Assembly: GCF_008634025.1 (NCBI RefSeq)
Contig: NZ_PDCM01000002.1
Coordinates: 2,356,001-2,420,000, forward strand
Source of the DNA: Streptomyces albofaciens JCM 4342
GTDB lineage: Bacteria; Actinomycetota; Actinomycetes; Streptomycetales; Streptomycetaceae
DNA: 64,000 bases
Direction: 5' to 3'
Both the position numbers and the translations under genes were made by a program. Shown in pieces: positions 54,401 to 62,673 of the stretch. Under the pieces are notes generated by a model. The model was not told where the DNA came from, did no database searches, and saw nothing but the letters and a program-made list of their open reading frames with translations. Within the stretch, counting starts at the first letter, position 1. Every line of letters begins with the position of its first letter.

Positions 54401-55060
54401 CTAACCGGTGATGCCGTACGACTCCGGTTCACACCAGCGTTCGAAGGGCCGGTCCAGTGCATACCGGCCGTCCGGACCCAGGAGGAGCGAGCGCCACTCC
54501 GCGTTCCCCGGATTGGTCAGGGACTCGAACTCCGCCACGGTCCAGTGGAACCACCGCATACAGAAGAGCCGCATGGTCAGACCGTGCGTGACGATCAGAA
54601 CGTTCGGCGGGTGGTCCGGGTGCTCGAAACTGCGCCAGAGGCTCTCCAGGAACGCGCCGACCCGGTCGTACACATCGGCGCCGGACTCGCCCTGTGCGAA
54701 GCGGTAGAAGAAGTGTCCGTAGGCGTCGCGGTACACCTTCTGCAGGCGTACGTCCTCGCGGTCCTGCCAGTTCCCCCAGTCCTGCTCGCGCAGCCGCGGC
54801 TCCTCACGGACCCGGACCCGGTCCATGTCGAGCCCGAGCGCCTGGAAGGTCTGGTGCGTGCGGCGGTACGGCGATACGTACGCGGAGATCCGCTCGTCGC
54901 CGAACATCGCCCGCAGCGATTCCCCGGCCTCCTCGGCCTGCCGCAGGCCGTTCTTGGTCAGGCTCAGCGCGTGGTCGGGCTCCCGCTCGTAGACCGTGTC
55001 GTCGGTGTTCCCCTCCGATTCTCCGTGGCGAATGAGGACGATGCGTCGGGGCCGTGCCAT
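54401..55060 (-). CDS. Histidine phosphatase (phosphoglycerate mutase-like)
   Basis: A 219-residue member of histidine phosphatase branch 1. The catalytic His is in LIRHGESEGN at residue 12; the second His is in IVTHGLTMRLF near residue 155. Substrate is unknown; the family includes many housekeeping phosphatases. First gene of a likely pair with the ADP-ribosylglycohydrolase. Confidence 0.9.
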   Translation of the reverse strand: MARPRRIVLIRHGESEGNTDDTVYEREPDHALSLTKNGLRQAEEAGESLRAMFGDERISAYVSPYRRTHQTFQALGLDMDRVRVREEPRLREQDWGNWQDREDVRLQKVYRDAYGHFFYRFAQGESGADVYDRVGAFLESLWRSFEHPDHPPNVLIVTHGLTMRLFCMRWFHWTVAEFESLTNPGNAEWRSLLLGPDGRYALDRPFERWCEPESYGITG

Positions 55061-55932
55061 GCCGTCACCCTAAAACGGTTGCTCTGTACATGCCTCATGC
55101 CCCAGCCCACGCCGCCGTCGCTTCGCGGATGCGGTTACTGTGCGCGTGCCTGCACTGGCGGTGCGTGTGCTTGGAGAGGGCGTGGGGACACGTGGGTGAG
55201 GCGCGTGTGCGTGGGGCGTGGGGCGCGTGTGCATGGGGCGCGTGCTGGTTGGGGCGCGTGCTGGTTGGGTTGCCGTGTTCGAGGGGCGCCTCGGCTGGCG
55301 CGGCCAGCTCCTTCCTTCCCCCCGGGGCCCCTCCCCCCACCCACCCCACCCCGCCCCACTCCCGGTCAGCGCGCAGCCTCAACCGTGCCGGTCAGCACGT
55401 CGCCCCAGCTCACACGGCCGACGTCACGTCGCCCCAGCTCACACGGCCGACCCGTGTCGCCCCGGCTCACAGGCCGACCCGTGTCACTCCGGCTCTCACG
55501 GACAGCACCCGCCTCAGCCGTCTCCCGCCCCGGCCATCTCGCGCTCCGACCGCCTCCGGATCCAGGTACCTACCGCACTGGCCACCTGTCCGGCCACCTT
55601 CCGACCCGGCCGCCTTCCGACCCGACCGTCTACCACCCCGGCCACTCCCCCGGCCCAGGCCAGCGCCCCAGCCCGGGATACCGACCGACCCAAGGCAGCC
55701 CCGGGCTACGCCGGAACTCATTCGCGACCAAGACCACCTTTCACACTCAGACCACTGGACCGCGCGCGCCTCGCCGACCGCGCGCACCCCGACACCCTGC
55801 GCACCCGACCGCCTCCTCGCTCCGCCCCACCCCCTCCCGCCCACAGACCAATCCGCCCAAAGACCACCCCGATCACAGCCCAGCCCAGCCGCCACCCGTC
55901 ATCCGTCACCCGTCGCCCACCACCCGCATTCA
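55061..55932. other. Long gene-free, strand-asymmetric C-rich stretch
   Basis: No supported gene in 870 bases. From about 55250 on the plus strand is C-rich with very few G-runs, and several frames stay open only by composition; their predicted proteins are Pro/His/Arg or Gly/Arg low complexity. It contains GTGTGGGGCG-type repeats near 55150-55260, the 29-bp tandem array at 55396, and CCACCCG repeats at the right end. Confidence 0.6.
55396..55500. repeat. 29-bp tandem repeat, about 4 copies
   Basis: Units starting CACGTCGCCCCAGCTCACAC and ending GGCCGACNN follow at 55396, 55425, 55454 and 55481, the first two nearly identical and the later ones diverged. Confidence 0.8.
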
Positions 55933-57549
55933 TCACCCGTCCTCCACCACCCGCCCGGACCGCACCTCGCAGCGTCGGCCGCCGAAACGTCGGGCGAGCA
56001 GTCGGTCGTGGGAGACGACGACCAGGGCGCCGGGCCAGGCGGCGAGGGCTGTGTCCAGCTCTTCGACGACGGGAAGCGCCAGGTGGTTGGTCGGTTCGTC
56101 CAGGAGCAGGAGGTCGGCGGGGCGGGCCAGTAGACGGGCCAGGGACAGCCGGCGGCGCTGGCCTGCCGAGAGGGAGCCCACTGGTATCTGGAGATCGCGC
56201 TCTCGGAACAGGCCGAACGAGAGGAGAAGTTCGGCGAGCTCTTCCGGGCCTCCGGGCAGGTCCCGGCCGAAAGCCGACAGCAGCCGTTCCTGTGGGCGGG
56301 CCACCGGTATCTCCTGGGCCAGGTAGCCGATGTGCCCGCGGCGCGTGATCGTGCCCGCGTCGGGTCGCTGGACCCCCGCCATGAGCCGTAGCAGCGTGCT
56401 CTTGCCTGCTCCGTTGGCGCCGTGGATCAGCAGCCGCTCCCCCGCGGCGACGGAGAAGGCGTCCACGGCCAGGCGGTCCCCCACTCGTATACCGGCCAGC
56501 TCGATGAGTGTGCCCTCAGCGTCACCGGCGGTCGGCCCGGCATGGAAGCGGAGTGGCTCCGGCGGCCGGGGGACCGGGGTCGCGTGGAGCCGCCGCAGTC
56601 GTTCCTGTGCGTTGCGCACCCGGCCGGCCACCGAGGCCTGGACCCGTCCTCCGGCGCGGTCGTACGCCATTTTGTTGTTGTCCTTGATGGAGCGCCCCTG
56701 CGCGACACTGCGGGCGGCGCCGGCCGCGAACTCGGCGAGCCGCCGGGTCTCGGCGCACCACTGCTCGTACTCCTGCTCCCAGCGTCGGCGGGCCGCGGCC
56801 TTGGCGGCGACGAAGGTGCCGTACCCACCGCCGTACCGGACGACGGTCCGGCGGTCGGCGTCCACCTCGACGATCGCGTCGGCCACGCGCTGCAGGAAGA
56901 GGCGGTCGTGCGATACCGCGAGCACCGTGCCGCGATGGGCCGCCAGCGCGGACTCCAGCCAGTCCAGCGCCTCCACGTCGAGGTGGTTGGTCGGTTCGTC
57001 GAGCAGCATCACCTCGGGCGACGCGGCTATCAGGCAGGCGATGCCCAGCCTTGCCTGTTCCCCGCCGGACAGGCTGCCGAACGGGCGACTCCGCTCCACA
57101 TGGCCCAGCCCCACGCCGTACAGCGCCTTGTCGACGCGGACGTCTGCCTCGTAGCCGCCGCGCAGTTCGTAGACGCCGAGCAGCCGGCCGTACTCCTCCA
57201 GATCTTCCGGTCGTCCGTCGCCGAGCCGTGCCTCCAGTGCTCGCAGGCGGTGCTCCATCTTCCGCAACTCCACGAGCGCGGCGTCCACCGCCTGCTGGAT
57301 CGTGCAGTCGTCCGGCAGGTCGGGCACCTGGCCGAGGTGACCGACGCCTCCGTCGGCGGTGACCACGACCCGGCCCTCGTCCGGCCGCTCCATCCCCGCG
57401 GCGAGGCGCAGCAGCGTCGACTTGCCGGCGCCGTTCTCCCCCACGACTCCGACCCGGTCGCCGGGGCGTATCGACAGGGAGACACCGTCCAGCAGAAGCC
57501 GGTCGCCGTAGGACTGGGACACCTCGTGGAACGAAATCTGCGTGGTCAT
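55933..57549 (-). CDS. ABC-F family ATPase
   Basis: A 538-residue protein with two ATP-binding cassettes and no membrane segment. Cassette 1: GENGAGKST, LSGGE, LLDEPTNHLD. Cassette 2: GANGAGKST, SLSAGQRRRL, LLLDEPTNHLA. Between them is an Arg-rich linker with KDNNKMAYDRAGGR. ABC-F proteins act on the ribosome; many displace antibiotics such as macrolides, lincosamides or pleuromutilins. It is divergent from a TetR gene, with an inverted repeat in the gap, which fits inducible control. The antibiotic, if any, cannot be told. Confidence 0.92.
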   Translation of the reverse strand: MTTQISFHEVSQSYGDRLLLDGVSLSIRPGDRVGVVGENGAGKSTLLRLAAGMERPDEGRVVVTADGGVGHLGQVPDLPDDCTIQQAVDAALVELRKMEHRLRALEARLGDGRPEDLEEYGRLLGVYELRGGYEADVRVDKALYGVGLGHVERSRPFGSLSGGEQARLGIACLIAASPEVMLLDEPTNHLDVEALDWLESALAAHRGTVLAVSHDRLFLQRVADAIVEVDADRRTVVRYGGGYGTFVAAKAAARRRWEQEYEQWCAETRRLAEFAAGAARSVAQGRSIKDNNKMAYDRAGGRVQASVAGRVRNAQERLRRLHATPVPRPPEPLRFHAGPTAGDAEGTLIELAGIRVGDRLAVDAFSVAAGERLLIHGANGAGKSTLLRLMAGVQRPDAGTITRRGHIGYLAQEIPVARPQERLLSAFGRDLPGGPEELAELLLSFGLFRERDLQIPVGSLSAGQRRRLSLARLLARPADLLLLDEPTNHLALPVVEELDTALAAWPGALVVVSHDRLLARRFGGRRCEVRSGRVVEDG

Positions 57550-57600
57550 ACGCACCCCCCGGCTCCACGGCACCACATCGCGGACTCAAACGCTACGCTT

Positions 57601-57645
57601 GTTGCGTTACGACGATGATGGCACACGCCGCCGCACTAACGCAAC
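57601..57645. promoter_or_regulatory. 9-bp inverted repeat, likely TetR operator
   Basis: GTTGCGTTA (57601-57609) and TAACGCAAC (57637-57645) are perfect inverted arms separated by 27 bases, lying in the ABC-F/TetR divergent gap. The right arm ends just before the AGGAG of the TetR gene. Confidence 0.65.
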
Positions 57646-57656
57646 AGGAGTAGCAC

Positions 57657-58346
57657 TTGCGTGAGGAAAACGCACCGGAGGCCCCCGCGCCGAGCCCCGG
57701 CACCCGTCGGCCGGGCGGGCGCACCGCCCGCACTCGCGCGGCCGTCCGCGACGCCGTGCTGGCGGGCCTGGCCGAACACGGCTATCCCGGCCTGACCGTC
57801 GAATACGTCGCGGAGCACTCGGGCGTGCACAAGACCACGCTCTACCGCCGGTGGGGCGACCTCGAGGGACTGCTGGCCGACACTCTCGACCTGGCGGGCG
57901 AGGACAGCTGGACGCCGCCCGACACCGGGTCCCTCGCGGGTGATCTGCGCGCGCTCGCCCGCGAGGTGGTGGAGTCGTTCACCGATCCGGTCACGGCGGC
58001 CTCCGGCTCCGCGATCATCGCGGCCGCGTTCCAGTCGGAGCGGGCCGCGGACGCGCTGCACGCCTTCTACGCCGAACGCTTCCAACGCTGCGAGCTCATG
58101 GTTCAGCGCGCCGTCGAACGCGGCGAGCTGCCGTCACCCGCGGAGAACGAGGTTGACGCGGGCGCGCTCGCGCGGGCCGCGTGCGCCCCGCTCTTCCTGC
58201 GGCTCTTCATCACGCGTGAGCCGGTCGACGCGCACACCGCCGACCAGAGCGCCGCGGCGGCCCTGGCCGCCGCACAAGCGGGGGTGTTCACCCCAATGGG
58301 AACGGAGGCAGGGACCGGGGCCGGCGGGCCCACCCCGCCCAAGTAA
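57657..58346 (+). CDS. TetR-family transcriptional regulator (ABC-F neighbour)
   Basis: A 229-residue repressor. The HTH is LTVEYVAEHSGVHKTTLYRR in residues ~42-61 and a TetR_C domain follows. The TTG start at 57657 has AGGAG 6 bases upstream. It is divergent from the ABC-F gene and probably represses both that gene and itself through the 9-bp inverted repeat. The ligand is unknown, likely a small inhibitor of the ribosome. Confidence 0.9.
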   Translation: MREENAPEAPAPSPGTRRPGGRTARTRAAVRDAVLAGLAEHGYPGLTVEYVAEHSGVHKTTLYRRWGDLEGLLADTLDLAGEDSWTPPDTGSLAGDLRALAREVVESFTDPVTAASGSAIIAAAFQSERAADALHAFYAERFQRCELMVQRAVERGELPSPAENEVDAGALARAACAPLFLRLFITREPVDAHTADQSAAAALAAAQAGVFTPMGTEAGTGAGGPTPPK

Positions 58347-58541
58347 CAGTACAGACACCACCGGCGGAGGGGCCGAGACCAGCCAGCCACGCGACACGGC
58401 CGCACCGGCCCCTACCGCGCAACCTGAGCCTCACCCCACGAGCATCCCGACAAACGACACCCCCACCAACCCGCATCGCGTCACCCCCCACCGCAACAAA
58501 ACATCCAAACCCCACCACTCCCCTACCCCTGCCCCGCCCCC

Positions 58542-59147
58542 TCACACCGTCCAAGCAGGCTCAAGATCAGCCACATCTCCCGTCACAGCCCGCACATCAG
58601 CCTCCGTCTGCGCCCGGAACCCCAGCCGCTCGACGCGCTCGGGACGGTACTTGCCCCGTTCGGCCGCCGACTCCCACATCGACAGGATCAGGAACTCCTC
58701 CCCCGGCGCGCGCCCCACCAGGCCGCGCAGCATGCCCGGGGAGCCGGCCATGGCCGGATTCCACACCTTCTCCTGCATCAGCATGAAGTGCTCGACCCGG
58801 TCGGCACGCACCTGGCAGTGCGCTATGCGCAGGACGTCGGCGTCCGCGAAGACGGGCCGGAAGCCCACCTTCACGTCGAGTTCGTACTCGAACAGGCGCA
58901 CCCGGGAGTCCTTGAACGTGCCCACCTGCGCCGCCGCCAGCCGGTCGTGCGAGCGCGCCATGAAGGAGTCGTAGAACGCCCTGCTCTCCCAGAAGGCGAC
59001 CAGATGCGCGACCGACGGACGCGTCCGGCTCCATCCGCCGCCCTGGCCCCGGAATCCCGGTTCGCCGAGCAGCCCCGCCCACTTCCGCTGCCCCCGTTCG
59101 AATCCCCGGCGGTCCACGACCGTGCATCTAATCCACTTGACCAGCAC
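58542..59147 (-). CDS. DUF4937 / ABM-like protein
   Basis: A 201-residue protein related to YdbC-like DUF4937 proteins. Two ferredoxin-like halves are visible: LVKWIRCTVVDRRGFERGQ and HFMLMQEKVWNPAMAG, the latter resembling antibiotic-biosynthesis-monooxygenase (ABM) domains. The GTG at 59147 is preferred as domain start; a GTG at 59183 would add 12 residues. Neither has a clear ribosome-binding site. Function unknown. Confidence 0.75.
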   Translation of the reverse strand: MLVKWIRCTVVDRRGFERGQRKWAGLLGEPGFRGQGGGWSRTRPSVAHLVAFWESRAFYDSFMARSHDRLAAAQVGTFKDSRVRLFEYELDVKVGFRPVFADADVLRIAHCQVRADRVEHFMLMQEKVWNPAMAGSPGMLRGLVGRAPGEEFLILSMWESAAERGKYRPERVERLGFRAQTEADVRAVTGDVADLEPAWTV

Positions 59148-59215
59148 CGCGCCATCGTACGGCCCTGGCAGGCCCGGCATCACCGCGCGTCACGGACCCG
59201 CCACACCGAACTTCC

Positions 59216-60643
59216 CTACGGGCGCGGGTCGATCGGGGTGAGCACCCCGCATCGCCGTTCCACCGCTTCGGCCGCCTCCAGGCACAGGTCCTCCCGATAG
59301 GCGCGCCCGATGAGCTGCACGCCGTACGGGAGGCCCCGCGCGACCCCGGTCGGTACGGCCACCGCGGGCACGCCCACGAGACTCGTGGCCGTGCACAGGC
59401 GCATCGCCCGCTGGACACGTGCGTGGGACTCCCGGTCCCGGATCTCCAGCCCCGGCTCGAAGGGCGGCTCGGTGAAGACCGGTGCCAGCAGCAACGGGTA
59501 GGTGTGCAGGAATTCGGCCCACGCCCTGCGGATGCCGAGCAGGGCGCTCGTCAGGCGCAGGTAGGCGGGCACATCCATCGGCAGGGCGTCCCGGATGTCC
59601 ATCGACATCTCTATGTAGCGGTGGCCGTCCTCGCCCAGGAGGGTCCGCACCACCGGCCACGTGGGGGCGAATTCGGCCATGGTCATACGGCCGTACACCT
59701 CCAGCGCCTCGTCCAGGCGGGGCACGTCCGGCACCTCGCACACCTCGTGGCCCGCGTCGCGCAGCGCGTCCGCCGCGTCCTCCACGGCCTTGCGCACCAA
59801 GGGGTGCACTCCCTTGCCGCCCGGGTCGGTGACCATCGCGATCTTGAGGGGCCGCGGTACGGGCTCGCCATACAGGGGCGCCGGTACGGCCCTCGGGTCA
59901 CGGGGATCGGTGCCCGCCAGCGCCTCGTACGCCAGCCGGAGGTCGCCGACCGTACGGGCCAGCGGTCCGTCGACCACCAAGAGCTGGGTGGCCAGCGCCG
60001 GATCGTCCGCGCCGAGCCGGTGATCGGCGGGGAAGCGTCCGTATGTGGGCTTCAGGGCCGCCACGCCGCAGAAGGACGCGGGGATGCGCACCGACCCGCC
60101 GGAGTCGTTGCCGAGCCCGATCGCGGCCATCCCACTGGCCACCGCGGCGCCGTCGCCCCCGCTGGTGCCGCCCGGCGTCACCTCCGGCGACCAGGGGTTG
60201 CGGGTGTCCCCGTACAGCTCGCTGCGGCTGTGGATGCCCGCGAGGACGAGGGTGGGCATGTTGCTGTGCCCGATCGGGACGGCACCCGCGGCGCGCAACC
60301 GCGCCACCGGGGGCGCATCGGAGTGCGCGACGTGGTGACGGAAGCGTTCGGCGCCGTACGTGGTCGGCACGCCCTCCACATCGGTGGTCTCCTTGACCGT
60401 GAAGGGCACTCCGGCGAGCGGGCCCGGGTCCTGCCCCGCGGCGCGCCGCCGGTCCACCTCGGCCGCGTCCGCACGGGCCCGGTCGGCGAGAAGCTGTGTG
60501 ACGGCGTTGACGGTCGGATTGACCTCGGCGATGCGTTCCAGGTGGCGTTCGACCATGTCCACGGCGGTCACCTCGCCGCTTCGTACAGCGGCCGCCTGTG
60601 CCCCGGCGGACATCTCCCACAGCGCCTGCTCGGCTTCCACCAT
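59216..60643 (-). CDS. Amidase (amidase signature family)
   Basis: A 475-residue amidase. The Ser-cisSer-Lys triad is visible: Lys in FTVKETTD, cis-Ser in TPGGTSGGDGAA and Ser nucleophile in GNDSGGSVRIP. It hydrolyses an amide, releasing ammonia or an amine. ATG at 60643 follows AAGGAG, and a 23-bp repeat overlaps this site. It is divergent from a TetR gene across 200 bases. Substrate unknown. Confidence 0.92.
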   Translation of the reverse strand: MVEAEQALWEMSAGAQAAAVRSGEVTAVDMVERHLERIAEVNPTVNAVTQLLADRARADAAEVDRRRAAGQDPGPLAGVPFTVKETTDVEGVPTTYGAERFRHHVAHSDAPPVARLRAAGAVPIGHSNMPTLVLAGIHSRSELYGDTRNPWSPEVTPGGTSGGDGAAVASGMAAIGLGNDSGGSVRIPASFCGVAALKPTYGRFPADHRLGADDPALATQLLVVDGPLARTVGDLRLAYEALAGTDPRDPRAVPAPLYGEPVPRPLKIAMVTDPGGKGVHPLVRKAVEDAADALRDAGHEVCEVPDVPRLDEALEVYGRMTMAEFAPTWPVVRTLLGEDGHRYIEMSMDIRDALPMDVPAYLRLTSALLGIRRAWAEFLHTYPLLLAPVFTEPPFEPGLEIRDRESHARVQRAMRLCTATSLVGVPAVAVPTGVARGLPYGVQLIGRAYREDLCLEAAEAVERRCGVLTPIDPRP

Positions 60644-60648
60644 TCGCT

Positions 60649-60694
60649 CCTTCACATTCGTACGCACATGTCCTTCACGTTCGTACGCATTCGT
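60649..60694. repeat. 23-bp direct repeat at the amidase leader
   Basis: CCTTCACATTCGTACGCAC plus ATGT (60649-60671) and CCTTCACGTTCGTACGCAT plus TCGT (60672-60694) repeat head to tail. The first copy includes the amidase ribosome-binding site. Such placement suits an operator. Confidence 0.75.
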
Positions 60695-60794
60695 TCTTCG
60701 CGTTCGCCCTTGCCGCACTCGGGTGATCCGAGGGGCGGCCCCTGCCCGACGAGCGCGGACGCACCGCACACCCGTTCCGATGCAAGCGCATCAC

Positions 60795-60813
60795 ATCGTA
60801 CCCTTGTCACGAT
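60795..60813. promoter_or_regulatory. ATCGT-N9-ACGAT inverted repeat upstream of TetR
   Basis: ATCGT (60795) and ACGAT (60809) with a 9-base gap form a palindrome 30 bases before the TetR start; TTGTCA at 60804 could be its -35. Candidate operator for the second TetR protein. Confidence 0.45.
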
Positions 60814-60843
60814 ACACACGCATCGCCATACCGGGAGCGCCCC

Positions 60844-61431
60844 ATGCCCAAGCAGGTGGACCACGAGAGCCGCCGTCGGCAGATCGCCGACGCCGTCTGT
60901 CACCTCGCCGACGAACACGGCCTGGAAGGCGTCACCCTGCGGGACGTGGCGGCGCGCGCCGAGGTGTCCATGGGGGCGGTCCAGCGCTGCTTCCGCACCA
61001 AGGAGGAGATGCTGATCTTCGCGCTCGGCCACATCGGGGCGCGGATCTCGGCGCGGGTGGCGGCGCGGCTCGCCGAGTCGCCGGCGCAGTCGGCCCGTAC
61101 CGCGCTCGGGCACGCGACCACCGAGATCTCCCTGCTGCGCCCCGAGCACCGCGCCGAGGCCCGCGTCTGGCTCGCCTTCGTCGCGCAGGCCGCGGTCAGC
61201 CCGCCGCTCGCCGAGATCCTGCGGGGCAACTACACCGCCACCCACGACCTGTTCACGCGTCTGATCACCGAGGCCACCGGGAGTCCGGACGCGGAGCGCG
61301 AGGCGCGCACCCTGCTCGCCCTCACCGACGGCCTGACGACCCACGTCCTCATCGGCCACCTCTCCCCCGACACCGCGCTGGACACCCTGGACAGCCATCT
61401 GACGCGCCTCTGGGGCGACGAGGACGCCTGA
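60844..61431 (+). CDS. TetR/AcrR-family regulator (amidase neighbour)
   Basis: A 195-residue repressor. The HTH is VTLRDVAARAEVSMGAVQRCF around residues 30-50 and the C-terminal domain is BetI-like (HRAEARVWLAFVAQAAV). It lies divergent from the amidase gene and probably controls it. Ligand unknown. Confidence 0.9.
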   Translation: MPKQVDHESRRRQIADAVCHLADEHGLEGVTLRDVAARAEVSMGAVQRCFRTKEEMLIFALGHIGARISARVAARLAESPAQSARTALGHATTEISLLRPEHRAEARVWLAFVAQAAVSPPLAEILRGNYTATHDLFTRLITEATGSPDAEREARTLLALTDGLTTHVLIGHLSPDTALDTLDSHLTRLWGDEDA

Positions 61432-61465
61432 ACCCTGGCCTTGGCCCGGGGTTAATCTGCGGATC

Positions 61466-61870
61466 ATGGACGCTCTCTATCCGCGCCTCCTGGTGGAGGA
61501 CTTCGAAACCGCCGCCCGCTTCTGGGAAGGCGCCCTGCGCGACCTCCTGGGCATCGAGCCCGTCAAGGTCATCCCGCAGGCCGGGTACGCCAATTGGGAC
61601 CTCGACGGACAGGCCGTTCTGGTCCTCTTCTCGCGCGAGGCCATGGCACGGGCGGTCGGTACACACGCGCTGCCGCCCCGTCCCGCGGCCCAGGACACGT
61701 CCATGCTGGTGCTGCGCGTTCCCGTGGTGGACGAGGCGGCCCGGCGATTCGCCGCCCACGGCGCCGACATCGTGGCGGCTCCTCAGGACCGCCCCGACTG
61801 GGGGCCGAATCTCCGTACCGCCCATCTGCGCACCCCCGACGGGACGTTGGTGGAACTCCAGTCCTACTGA
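61466..61870 (+). CDS. VOC-family protein, single domain
   Basis: A 134-residue glyoxalase/bleomycin-resistance-fold protein: YPRLLVEDFETAARFWEGAL at the start, AHLRTPDGTLVELQSY at the end. One domain, so it should dimerise. It follows the TetR gene by 35 bases and may be co-transcribed. Confidence 0.85.
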   Translation: MDALYPRLLVEDFETAARFWEGALRDLLGIEPVKVIPQAGYANWDLDGQAVLVLFSREAMARAVGTHALPPRPAAQDTSMLVLRVPVVDEAARRFAAHGADIVAAPQDRPDWGPNLRTAHLRTPDGTLVELQSY

Positions 61871-62011
61871 TTACGTCGGAGTGGCAGTACGCGTACCAGT
61901 CCTGCCGACCGGGACGGCGTCGCCCCGGCCCCGGGGCAGGGCTTGCGGAGCGTGACACGATGGTGGTCCGCCTTGCACAGCCCGTGAGTTGCAACACCGG
62001 AAGGGATCTCT

Positions 62012-62533
62012 GTGAGCAGCCTCAACAAAGGGATCGGCAAAGTCGAAGTGACCCTCAAGTGGGACCCCAGCCCCGCGGGCACTTCAGCGCATGACCTGGA
62101 CATCATCGCCGCGACCTACACGAAGGACGCACTGCACGGCGCACCGGACTACCTGGTGCACTTCGACAGCCGTTCCCCCGACGGCACCATCACCCTCAGC
62201 AGGGACAGCCGGACCGGTCTCGGTTTCGGCACCGACGAGGCGATGGTGCTGGAACTGAACCGGCTGGCCGAGCGGTACGGGCGGGTCGTCGTCGGGGTGG
62301 CCATCCAACAGCGCGGTGGACGCAAGACGTTCGGTGACATCGCGAACACCGCCGTCCGCATCAACGAGGGATACGACGAATTGGCCGTGAACGATTTCTC
62401 GGCGGTCGCCGGCTCGACCGCGGCGGTGATAGCGGAATTCGACCGCGACGCGTCGGGAGAATGGCGGTTCCACCCGAACGTACGGGGCTTCGACGCCGAC
62501 CCGGAAACCTTCGTGACCGTCATGGGCAGCTGA
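62012..62533 (+). CDS. TerD-family stress protein
   Basis: A 173-residue protein of the tellurium-resistance TerD/TerE/CABP family, calcium-binding. Typical elements are VTLKWDPSP, HDLDIIAATY, and the GYDELAVNDFSAV segment whose acidic residues bind Ca2+. The GTG start at 62012 is in the usual position. Such proteins are many in Streptomyces and affect growth and differentiation. Convergent with nrdJ. Confidence 0.92.
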   Translation: MSSLNKGIGKVEVTLKWDPSPAGTSAHDLDIIAATYTKDALHGAPDYLVHFDSRSPDGTITLSRDSRTGLGFGTDEAMVLELNRLAERYGRVVVGVAIQQRGGRKTFGDIANTAVRINEGYDELAVNDFSAVAGSTAAVIAEFDRDASGEWRFHPNVRGFDADPETFVTVMGS

Positions 62534-62603
62534 CGGTGTAACAGAGCGGGAAAATGCCGTGGAAACCTTCCCGGTGCGGCACTTTCCCGTTCTCCCAAAC
62601 GGC

Positions 62604-62639
62604 GGAGGCGGAGCCGACATATCGGCTCCGCCTCCTTTC
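62604..62639. terminator. Bidirectional terminator, TerD / nrdJ
   Basis: GGAGGCGGAGCCGA (62604-62617) pairs perfectly over 14 bp with TCGGCTCCGCCTCC (62622-62635), loop CATA, followed by TTTC on the plus strand. It lies between two convergent genes. Confidence 0.9.
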
Positions 62640-62673
62640 AGCTATCCGTTCCGCGCCTGTTCGGCGCCGGAGA

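Noticed and set aside
54392..56326. Rightward frames across the C-rich gap and the histidine phosphatase gene
   Set aside because: Composition-driven; Pro/His/Thr/Arg low complexity, no ribosome-binding site, overlapping real genes on the other strand.
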